From an uncultured Pseudomonadota bacterium (GTDB lineage: Bacteria > Pseudomonadota > Gammaproteobacteria > Burkholderiales > Rhodocyclaceae), in the NCBI GenBank assembly GCA_903888645.1, contig CAISUK010000245.1, positions 1-37,095 on the forward strand: a DNA stretch of 37,095 nucleotides, written 5' to 3'. Shown here one piece after another: positions 28,801 through 36,079 of the stretch (its first letter is position 1; every line of letters starts with the position of its first letter). The position numbers and the translations under genes are program-made. The notes under the pieces are model-generated. The model saw nothing but the letters and a program-made list of their open reading frames with translations. It searched no databases and was not told the DNA's origin.

Positions 28801-28841
28801 TCGGGTGTCGCTTGTCAAAATGTCAAATCAATTGTTTAATG
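28801..28841. repeat. 41-bp direct repeat, right copy
   Basis: TCGGGTGTCGCTTGTCAAAATGTCAAATCAATTGTTTAATG; 35/41 identical to 27310-27350. Confidence 0.85.
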
Positions 28842-29607
28842 CAGTAGGGAAATTGCAGAGGCAGGCTTGAGGTGTTTTCCCATATTCATTGTCACCAAGG
28901 GGCAGTCAGCTATTAATCTTGCGCTTGTCCCGGTGACAATTCTTGCTGAGGATGACCTGACTGCATTTCTCAATAAATGAGTCAATCTCGCAAATGGCAC
29001 ACGTCGCGGAATGCTCCCCACGCTGAAGAAGCTGAAAGACTACAGAGATGAATTGATGGCAGAAAAATCACCAGAGAACGAACGGCTTAAAGCTCTTTCA
29101 GTTGAAATCAGTGAAGAAGTTAGCCACTGCAAAGCACTTGGTGGTACTGCCTACGTTAGCTGTAATAAATCGCCGGCATTGGCCGACAAACGTCGGGAAG
29201 TGGATAGCCTAAACACGACTCTCAAGTCAATGCATGACAAGCAGAGAGATGCTTCTGTTGCCTACACAAACGCCGAGATTGATTACTATGATTTGGGTAA
29301 GGAGGATTTTCTTCTAGCCGGTCTTAATGCTGTACCTGCCCTTGTAAACGTAAAGACAGATGCGGATGGGAAATTCCATGTGCTAGCGTCTGTACCCATC
29401 AATAAGCGGGTCGCAGTTATTGCTAGCGTCAGTTGAGTGGTTGGCGATACGACTGAAAATTACCGCTGGTTCGTATGGAGCGCAGCTAATAAAGAAGGTG
29501 GAAAGTTGGCAATTAACCTTGCCAACGACAATCTATTCGAAACCGACTGCTCATCGTGCGTGTACTATTCGATCCGACTTGAGAATTTCTTGTCTGACCG
29601 GAAGTAG
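28840..29607 (+). pseudogene. Hypothetical gene interrupted by two in-frame TGA codons (28978-28980, 29434-29436)
   Basis: One frame reads ...FPIFIVTKGQSAINLALVPVTILAEDDLTAFLNK*VNLANGTRRGMLPTLKKLKDYRDELMAEK...VPINKRVAVIASVS*VVGDTTENYRWFVWSAANKEGGKLAINLANDNLFETDCSSCVYYSIRLENFLSDRK* with terminal TAG at 29605. The track shows only 29011-29436. Confidence 0.65.
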
Positions 29608-29622
29608 TTCGCTAGCATAAGT

Positions 29623-29638
29623 GGAAATCGCGATTTCC
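29623..29638. repeat. 16-bp perfect palindrome GGAAATCGCGATTTCC
   Basis: Direct reading; 15 nt after the TAG at 29605-29607. Confidence 0.8.
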
Positions 29639-29722
29639 CGATCACTCCCAACGAAAGGCTCGAATCCCAAAACAGTCGGCGCTGGTGAGACGACGGATGC
29701 AAGTTACGGGTTATAGGTCAAA

Positions 29723-29969
29723 GGGTCGCATTTTTTCAAAGAACAGTCCGAGGCCGGCGAGATCAACCGTTTAAAGGAGCCTAAGGGGCCAAGGCCGCAT
29801 TAGTGCCAGAAGTCTATCAGCCCTGGCCCTAATGGTGCTCCGATGGTGCTATTTTATGCATCTCCTGTCCAAGTACATTTAATGGCCAAAGGGGCCAGGG
29901 TCGAAAGGGGCCAGGGTCGAATAGTTTCAAAGAGCCATCCGAGGCCGTTGAGTTCGACCGTTTGACAGG
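29723..29969. repeat. REP/MITE-like repeat-rich intergenic block
   Basis: About 56-bp imperfect direct repeats (29723-29778, 29914-29969; GGGTCG..T..TTTCAAAGA.....TCCGAGGCCG..GAG.TC.ACCGTTT), an exact 16-bp tandem AAGGGGCCAGGGTCGA x2 (29889-29920), and a 12-bp one-mismatch hairpin 29798-29834. Confidence 0.65.
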
Positions 29970-29988
29970 CAGTACGGCGCGTATGGCA

Positions 29989-30017
29989 TTGACAAGATGT
30001 AGCCATTAGGCTACATT
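29989..30017 (+). promoter_or_regulatory. Candidate TA promoter with overlapping operator palindrome
   Basis: TTGACA (29989-29994) - 17 bp - TACATT (30012-30017), overlapped by ATGTAGCC-ATTA-GGCTACAT (29997-30016). Confidence 0.65.
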
Positions 30018-30023
30018 AGCTTC

Positions 30024-30320
30024 GTGATTGAGATTCGCAAAACAACTGTCTTCGCCTATTGGCTCGACGATCTTCGCGACATCCAGGCAAGAGCACGCGT
30101 TCAAGCAAGGATAGAACGGCTCGCTGCCGGAAACCCGGGAGACGTCGAGCCGGTTGGCGAGGGCGTTTCGGAGCTGCGAATCAATTACGGTCCCGGTTAC
30201 CGGGTGTATTTCAAGCAACGAGGGCGAGAGCTGATTATTCTGTTGGCCGGTGGTGACAAGACGACCCAGGCCAAGGACATCAAGACCGCCGTGCACCTCG
30301 CACGAAATCTTTCGGAGTAG
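30024..30320 (+). CDS. RelE/HigB-like toxin (addiction module killer protein family)
   Basis: MIEIRKTTVFAYWLDDLRDIQARARVQARIERLAAGNPGDVEPVGEGVSELRINYGPGYRVYFKQRGRELIILLAGGDKTTQAKDI. Confidence 0.9.
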   Translation: MIEIRKTTVFAYWLDDLRDIQARARVQARIERLAAGNPGDVEPVGEGVSELRINYGPGYRVYFKQRGRELIILLAGGDKTTQAKDIKTAVHLARNLSE

Positions 30321-30325
30321 CCAGC

Positions 30326-30625
30326 ATGACCAAGACTGCAACCACTCGCTATGACGTCACCGAGCACCTCAGAACACCTGAGGAGATGGCAGCCTATTTG
30401 GAAGCCTGCCTGGAGGAAGCCGACGGAGATGCCGCATTCATTGCCAAGGCGCTTGGCGATATTGCTCGAGCCAAGGGGATGTCGCAGGTTGCGCGAGATG
30501 CCGGCTTGTCCCGCGAAAGCCTTTACAAGGCACTTTCCGGCGAACGTAGTCCTGGCTTCGACACCATCCTCAAGGTCATCGGGGCATTAGGACTGAAGCT
30601 CCATGCCGAGGCCAGCGGCGGCTGA
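30326..30625 (+). CDS. HigA-like HTH antitoxin (addiction module antidote family)
   Basis: TRYDVTEHLRTPEEMAAYLEACLEE..DAAFIAKALGDIARAKGMSQVARDAGLSRESLYKALSGERSPGFDTILKVIGALGLKL. Confidence 0.9.
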   Translation: MTKTATTRYDVTEHLRTPEEMAAYLEACLEEADGDAAFIAKALGDIARAKGMSQVARDAGLSRESLYKALSGERSPGFDTILKVIGALGLKLHAEASGG

Positions 30626-30694
30626 GGCGTCCTTCAAGCGGGCCTCGCGCGCAACTCTGCACGAGGCCAGTACCGCGAATTAGAGAGCAATCTC

Positions 30695-31906
30695 TCAGGC
30701 ATAAGCCGGCGCGAACGCTTTCTCTGGATCCTCGGCCGGGCCGTCGCCGTTCCAGTACGGTGACAGCTTGCGCAACTGCGCGGCGATTGGCGGCACGGCC
30801 GCGATGACTCGGTCGATTTCCGCTTCCGTGGTCCACCGCGACAGCGAGAAGCGCGTGGTGCCGTGGGCGGCGGTATAAGGAATACCCATAGCGCGCATGA
30901 CGTGCGAAGGTTCGAGCGATCCTGAGGTGCATGCCGAACCGCTTGACGCAGCGATGCCCATCTTGTTCAGCAGCAGCAGAATCGCTTCGCCTTCGATGTA
31001 TTCGAAAGCGATGTTGCTGGTATTGGGCAGACGATTGGATGGGTCGCCGGTGACGAAGGTATTCGGCACGGCGGCGAGAACAGCGCGTTCCAGTCTGTCG
31101 CGCAGGCGCTTCACTTCGGTGTTTTCCGTGTGCATGTGCTGCAAAGCCAGTTCGGCGGCGACGCCGAGGCCGACGATGGATGCGGCGTTTTCAGTGCCGG
31201 CGCGACGTCCGCGTTCCTGATGGCCACCGCGCAGCAGAGGGCGGAAGCGCGTATTGCGGCGCAGGTAGAGCACGCCGACGCCTTTCGGTGCGTGCAGTTT
31301 GTGGCCCGACAGCGACAACATGTCGATCTTGCTACTCTTCAGATCGATCGGCAATTTGCCGACGGCTTGCACCGCATCGGTGTGGAACATGATGCCCTTG
31401 GCATGAGCGAGTTCAGCCATTTCCTCGACCGGGAAAATCGTGCCGGTTTCGTTGTTCGCCCACATCGCCGAGACGATGGCGACGCGATCGTTGAGCAGCG
31501 ATTTGTATTCGTCGAGATCGAGGCGGCCGCGCCGGTCGACCTTGAGTTTCTGGACGATGATGCCTTCCTTCTCCAGGTAGTCGCACAGCGTCAGGATGGC
31601 CGGATGCTCGACGGTGGTGGTGATGACCTGATTGCGTTCCGGTTGGGCGCGCAGTGCCGAGAGAATGGCGGTCGAATCGGCTTCGGTCCCGCAGGAGTTG
31701 AAAACTATTTCGGTATCGAACTGAGCGCCGAGCAAATTCTGCACACGCGCCCGCGCTTCCTTGAGCGCGAAGCCGACCTTGTTGCCAAAACTGTGCATCG
31801 ACGACGGGTTGCCGAACTGCTCGGTGAAGAACGGCAACATGGCTTCGACCACCGCCGGATCACAGGCCGTGGTGGCGTTGTTATCGAGATAAATCGGCTT
31901 GTCCAT
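30695..31906 (-). CDS. nifS: Cysteine desulfurase NifS
   Basis: MDKPIYLDNNATTACDPAVVEAMLPFF, HTDAVQAVGKLPID, SLSGHKLHAPKGVG, SSGSACTSGSLEPSHVM. Confidence 0.95.
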   Translation of the reverse strand: MDKPIYLDNNATTACDPAVVEAMLPFFTEQFGNPSSMHSFGNKVGFALKEARARVQNLLGAQFDTEIVFNSCGTEADSTAILSALRAQPERNQVITTTVEHPAILTLCDYLEKEGIIVQKLKVDRRGRLDLDEYKSLLNDRVAIVSAMWANNETGTIFPVEEMAELAHAKGIMFHTDAVQAVGKLPIDLKSSKIDMLSLSGHKLHAPKGVGVLYLRRNTRFRPLLRGGHQERGRRAGTENAASIVGLGVAAELALQHMHTENTEVKRLRDRLERAVLAAVPNTFVTGDPSNRLPNTSNIAFEYIEGEAILLLLNKMGIAASSGSACTSGSLEPSHVMRAMGIPYTAAHGTTRFSLSRWTTEAEIDRVIAAVPPIAAQLRKLSPYWNGDGPAEDPEKAFAPAYA

Positions 31907-31908
31907 GT

Positions 31909-32829
31909 TCAGACGCTCGCGTGGGCCAGCATCGCTGCCGGCAGCACCTGCACCAGTTCGCCGAGCGCTTCACAGAGCTTGGTCTGGACGCCGCCGAGCG
32001 TCGCCGCTTCCATCATGCAACCGACGCAGGCGCCCTTGAGATTGACATAGATGTTGCGGCCGACGACTTCGACGATTTCGATGTCGCCGTGGTCACGCTG
32101 CAGCATCGGACGGATTTCCTCGACGACTTCTTCAATCCGGCGCATGCGCTGGAAGTTGGTCATTTTCGGTGCTGCCACTGGCTTACTTGCGTTCATGACT
32201 TCGGGCTTGGCTGGCGGTGCGCAGACCGGCGCCGCCGTGACAATTTCGCTCTCCTGATCGCAGTCGTCAGCGACCATGGCGAGGATTTCCTCGATGCCTT
32301 CGTGGCACGACGAACAGCCGCCGCCGGCCTTGGTGTAGTTGGTGACCTGCTCGACCTTCGTCAGTCCATTGGCGCGCACTACGTCCTCGATCATCACCGC
32401 GTCGATGGCGAAGCATTTGCAGATCAGCGCGCCTTCTTCGTGGTCGTCTTTCCATTCCTCGCCACGGTAGTTGGCGATGGCCGCCTGCAGGGCTTCGCGG
32501 CCCATTACCGAACAGTGCATTTTTTCTGGCGGCAGGCCGTCGAGGTAATCGGCGATGTCCTGGTTACTGACCTTGAGCGCGGCGTCGAGCGTCATGCCCT
32601 TGATGATCTCGGTGAGGGCAGACGAAGAGGCGATCGCGGAGCCGCAACCGAAGGTCTGGAAGTGGGCGTCGAGAATTGTTTCGTTGGCCGGATCGACCTT
32701 GAGCATCAGGCGCAGCGCATCGCCGCATTTGATCGAACCGACATCGCCAACGGCGTTGCTGCCTTCGAGCGGGCCGGCGTTGCGCGGGCTGAAAAAGTGT
32801 TCGCGGACCTTGTCTGAATATTCCCACAT
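31909..32829 (-). CDS. nifU: Fe-S scaffold protein NifU
   Basis: [39 protein letters not shown]; central CKC...GGGCSSC; C-terminal NFU domain CVGCMMEA. Confidence 0.95.
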   Translation of the reverse strand: MWEYSDKVREHFFSPRNAGPLEGSNAVGDVGSIKCGDALRLMLKVDPANETILDAHFQTFGCGSAIASSSALTEIIKGMTLDAALKVSNQDIADYLDGLPPEKMHCSVMGREALQAAIANYRGEEWKDDHEEGALICKCFAIDAVMIEDVVRANGLTKVEQVTNYTKAGGGCSSCHEGIEEILAMVADDCDQESEIVTAAPVCAPPAKPEVMNASKPVAAPKMTNFQRMRRIEEVVEEIRPMLQRDHGDIEIVEVVGRNIYVNLKGACVGCMMEAATLGGVQTKLCEALGELVQVLPAAMLAHASV

Positions 32830-32847
32830 GGCATCTTCCTTTCGTTG

Positions 32848-33171
32848 TCAGGCGGAAAAAGACTGGCCGCAGGCGCACGAGGCGCTGGCATTCGGGTTGC
32901 TGAACTTGAAACCGGTCTGGGTCAGGCTGTCGATGAAGTCGACAGTGACACCTTCCAGCATCGGCCGGCTCATGGGGTCGACCAGCAATTTGCAGCCGCT
33001 GATGTCGAACTCGAAATCGTCCTCGCCCTTTTCCTGTTCGAGGCGCAGGCCGTATTGCAACCCGGAACAGCCGCCTCCAGAAACGAAGATGCGCAGGCCG
33101 ACGACCGGATTCTCGGCGCCCTTGATAAAACGCTGCATGGCTTTTGCGGCACTGGGAGTGAGTTCGATCAT
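32848..33171 (-). CDS. IscA/HesB-family Fe-S assembly protein in nif cluster
   Basis: MIELTPSAAKAMQRFIKG...GGCSGLQYGL...CACGQSFSA; ATG at 33171. Confidence 0.92.
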   Translation of the reverse strand: MIELTPSAAKAMQRFIKGAENPVVGLRIFVSGGGCSGLQYGLRLEQEKGEDDFEFDISGCKLLVDPMSRPMLEGVTVDFIDSLTQTGFKFSNPNASASCACGQSFSA

Positions 33172-33309
33172 TGCGGTTTCTCCTGGGAACGAGGGTTGTG
33201 ACACCGTCGTTGCAATCGGCGTGCCAGAAGCGGGAATCCGCGCAAACCCTTGTGCAGAGCGGGTTGGCCTGATTCGATCAGGGATGGCGGCTTGTCGCCA
33301 ATGCGACAA

Positions 33310-33735
33310 TCAACCCAGAATCACGGTGTAAGCGCGACGTACCAATTCGAGTTCGACAGTGGGCAGACCGCGTGCTTCGGTGATAGCGACGAAACGTCCG
33401 CCGATCGCTTCGGCGGCGTCGAAAGGCGGATCGATGGCGGTGAATTCGGCGAGCAATACCGGCACGGTGCCATGCGGTGTGTCGACTTCAGCGTAGTAAT
33501 CGGCGGTGGCGCGCAAGTCGCCGTGAGCCAAGCCCAGCCGCTGTTCGGCCTGCCGCAGAACCGGCGCTGGATGGGCGACGACGCTGCTTTGCGGAGCGTC
33601 CTCGTCGCGTACCGCCGAAAACGTCGGCAAGGCGGTGAAGGCCAGCAGGGTATCGGCGAAACGCAGGAATCGCGTGCGGGCGCTGGTGGCCTGCTTGTGA
33701 TAAAGAATCAGGCGCGGTGCCAGGGCCGCGCTCAT
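33310..33735 (-). CDS. Hypothetical nif-cluster protein
   Basis: MSAALAPRLILYHKQATSARTRFLRFADTLLAFTALPTFSAV...; in tight minus-strand array. Confidence 0.7.
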   Translation of the reverse strand: MSAALAPRLILYHKQATSARTRFLRFADTLLAFTALPTFSAVRDEDAPQSSVVAHPAPVLRQAEQRLGLAHGDLRATADYYAEVDTPHGTVPVLLAEFTAIDPPFDAAEAIGGRFVAITEARGLPTVELELVRRAYTVILG

Positions 33736-33748
33736 GTCATTGTCAAAC

Positions 33749-34108
33749 TCACTGCGGCATCTCAAGCAGGCGCGGTTCGCATTTCAGCGCCGCCGGCTCG
33801 CCCCAGGCGATGATTGCCTCGACGAACCAGCCCGGCCGCTTTGGATGGGGTGCGAGCAAATCGAACTCGGCATAGACACGGCCATCGGCACGCAGATCGA
33901 TCATGCCGTTGCGCGGATCGCCGCGCCAGCGGGCGATCAGGCTTTCTTCGCCGGAATAGGCATCGCGCTGCAGCGAAAATTGCCCGCTGTCCCATGCCGG
34001 TGTCGGCAACTCCAGGCCGATCTGCGCGGCTTCGCGGCGCAGCCCCGCCAGCACGGTTTCGCCGACCGCGCGGCCGGCGACGATGCGCTGTTCCAGCGTT
34101 GCAGTCAC
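33749..34108 (-). CDS. Hypothetical nif-cluster protein (GTG start, GTGA overlap with fdxB)
   Basis: (V)TATLEQRIVAGRAVGETVLAGLRREAAQIGLELPTPAWDSGQFSLQRD... Confidence 0.7.
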   Translation of the reverse strand: MTATLEQRIVAGRAVGETVLAGLRREAAQIGLELPTPAWDSGQFSLQRDAYSGEESLIARWRGDPRNGMIDLRADGRVYAEFDLLAPHPKRPGWFVEAIIAWGEPAALKCEPRLLEMPQ

Positions 34109-34398
34109 GCCTCGACGGCGGCGTAGGTGTAACAGCCCTTCGGACAAACACGGCCGCAGGCCCCGCAGCCGATGCAGTCGGCGGCGTTGGCGATGGACAT
34201 GACCATGGCGTTGTCGTCATCGTCTTCCCAATCCTCGTCGGCTTCCATGTCTTCGCCGCGTTCGACCAGATCGAGCACCTGGCGCGGGCAAACCTTGTAG
34301 CAGCGGCCGCAGCCGATGCATTTCTTCTGATTCAGGTCGGCGACGAATTCCGGGATCCATTCGAAACCGCCGCGGGTAAGTCCGATAATTGCACTCAT
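34105..34398 (-). CDS. fdxB: Nif-specific ferredoxin III (two 4Fe-4S motifs)
   Basis: CIGCGRCYKVCP, acidic linker, CIGCGACGRVCP. Confidence 0.9.
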   Translation of the reverse strand: MSAIIGLTRGGFEWIPEFVADLNQKKCIGCGRCYKVCPRQVLDLVERGEDMEADEDWEDDDDNAMVMSIANAADCIGCGACGRVCPKGCYTYAAVEA

Positions 34399-34409
34399 GT
34401 TGCTGCTCC

Positions 34410-34619
34410 TTAACCTTGCTGCACGGCAGTGAGGCGGGCGTTGGCCTCGGCCCAGGTCTTGCAGGCGTCATAGGTTGCCTGGGCGATGGCTGGAATGTCC
34501 TGATAGGCCGCCGGCAATCGGTCCTCGATCAGGTCGTGCAGTTCGCCGGCGCGTTCGCTGGCGATGCGCTTCAGCTTCTTGACTTCCCTTTCCAGTTCCT
34601 TGGCGTCTTCTGCGCTCAT
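34410..34619 (-). CDS. DUF683-type nif-associated small protein
   Basis: MSAEDAKELEREVKKLKRIASERAGELHDLIEDRLPAAYQDIPAIAQATYDAC; position between fdxB and DUF269. Confidence 0.85.
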   Translation of the reverse strand: MSAEDAKELEREVKKLKRIASERAGELHDLIEDRLPAAYQDIPAIAQATYDACKTWAEANARLTAVQQG

Positions 34620-34626
34620 GATTGCC

Positions 34627-35097
34627 TCACAGGCCCGCCACTTCGGGATACTTGCCGATGATTTCGATGGCGACGGAGAGATATTTGTCGGCCTCGGTCT
34701 TCATGCGCGACAGGCTTTCGAAGCCGAAGCGATGCACATCGCGTAGCGTGCGATCGAGCACCACCAGCTTGCCGACGGTGATCAGAGTGCGGCCGAAACC
34801 TTCGTGCGACAGGTGAATCATCGGCACCGCCATCAACCCGCATTCCTTCTCGATCAGCACGGCGATACCGTTGTAGAAGGCCTTGACGCGCGCCAAGGTG
34901 ATTTCGTCGGGATCACCGATCAGCGGAATTTCCTTCTTGCGTTCCTTGGTCAGCACAAATGGGCCAAGGATCGTCTCGGGCGGCTTGCCGTCGTACTGGC
35001 CATAGCTATCCAGCGCACGCATCTGGCGCAACATTTCCTTGATGAAATCCGTGTCGAAAATCGGGTCGCGCTCGATAGCGGCGGTTGCGGATGTCAT
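34627..35097 (-). CDS. NifX-associated nitrogen fixation protein (DUF269)
   Basis: FIKEMLRQMRALDSYGQYDGKPPETILGPFVLTKERKKEIPLIGDPDEITLARVKAFYNGIAVLIEKECG; ATG at 35097. Confidence 0.92.
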   Translation of the reverse strand: MTSATAAIERDPIFDTDFIKEMLRQMRALDSYGQYDGKPPETILGPFVLTKERKKEIPLIGDPDEITLARVKAFYNGIAVLIEKECGLMAVPMIHLSHEGFGRTLITVGKLVVLDRTLRDVHRFGFESLSRMKTEADKYLSVAIEIIGKYPEVAGL

Positions 35098-35099
35098 GG

Positions 35100-35552
35100 T
35101 CAATCTCCTGTCAATGAATTCGTAGTGGTGGAATGGGAAGCGGAACTTGAACCGCACACGGCTGGATGCAGGCCGTTGCGGAAAACATGGCGATTGGAAA
35201 AGCGCAGCGCGAGTAGCCCCAAGGTCAGGCCGATGCCGGCGCCAAGTGCGGCCGCCGCGTCGCTGCCAAACCACTCCGAGCCGGCGATGGCACCGCCGAT
35301 TACACTCAACGCTGGCATCAGGTAGCCGAGCAGGGCGCCGCCGGCCACCGTTGCGGCTTCCATCTGCAATGAAATCTCGTCGCCGCTATGCATGCCCGGG
35401 GTCGCATCCACGCGCACGATCTGGGTGTTGGCGGCGGCAGCGGTGCCGCAGCTTTCCTGGCTGCGACAGCTGCCGCAGGCCGAAATGGCGGCGATGCGCA
35501 CGTCCGCCATGCCATCGGCAATGGCGACAATGCGTCCGCGGGTTTCCATCAT
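35100..35552 (-). CDS. RseC/MucC-family (SoxR-reducing-system-like) membrane protein
   Basis: METRGRIVAIADGMADVRIAAISACGSCRSQESCG (C-x2-C-x5-C), two TM segments. Start 35552 or 35549. Confidence 0.78.
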   Translation of the reverse strand: MMETRGRIVAIADGMADVRIAAISACGSCRSQESCGTAAAANTQIVRVDATPGMHSGDEISLQMEAATVAGGALLGYLMPALSVIGGAIAGSEWFGSDAAAALGAGIGLTLGLLALRFSNRHVFRNGLHPAVCGSSSASHSTTTNSLTGD

Positions 35553-36079
35553 TCCTGCCAACCCTCTTCGATCATGCGCTCGAAGCGCTCGCTGCCACCA
35601 CACTGGCGACGGATCGCCTTGTCCACCCAGGGAATGCCGCCGTCACGAACCGCCACGCACAATTGGTCGAGGATCGCTTCGATCGGCTCTTCATCGTCAA
35701 GGCGGATCGGCTGCACGCCGGCAGCAAGCAACTGGCGCACGGCGGAGCCACCGGCGGCCAGGCAGTAAACTGCGGCGCAACCCGTCAGCGCCTGGATCTT
35801 CGCGGACAACTTGTTCTCGTTGCCGTCCATCGATTCGGCGGCGAATTCGGCAACCTCGACCAGCTTGGCGCGTTCGCTGTCGAGGGCAAAAATGGCGAAG
35901 CCCTCGCTGGCGCCGAAGTGCTGATTGACCCGGGAGCGATCATTGCTGGCGAAAGCCACTTTAAGCACGGCCGGCACCAGTTCAGTGGCGGACCAGGCCA
36001 GCGCAAGGCGACGCGTGCTGGACTTCCCACTCGCGGGGGCCGTCCTGCCAGAAGACGGATCGATAGGGAGGGATGTCAT
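35549..36079 (-). CDS. nifX: Nitrogenase cofactor carrier NifX (start uncertain)
   Basis: VLKVAFASNDRSRVNQHFGASEGFAIFALDSERAKLVEVAEF...GCAAVYCLAAGGSAVRQLLAAGVQPIRLDDEEPIEAILDQL. Confidence 0.88.
   Translation of the reverse strand: MTSLPIDPSSGRTAPASGKSSTRRLALAWSATELVPAVLKVAFASNDRSRVNQHFGASEGFAIFALDSERAKLVEVAEFAAESMDGNENKLSAKIQALTGCAAVYCLAAGGSAVRQLLAAGVQPIRLDDEEPIEAILDQLCVAVRDGGIPWVDKAIRRQCGGSERFERMIEEGWQE

Noticed and set aside
29640-29665. tRNA T-loop-like string GCTCGAATCCC
   Set aside because: No acceptor, D- or anticodon arms found around it.
31130-32817. Long plus-strand ORFs (31130-32050, 31921-32817) opposite nifS/nifU
   Set aside because: Antisense shadows of strongly supported nifS and nifU in high-GC DNA; no recognisable protein motifs.
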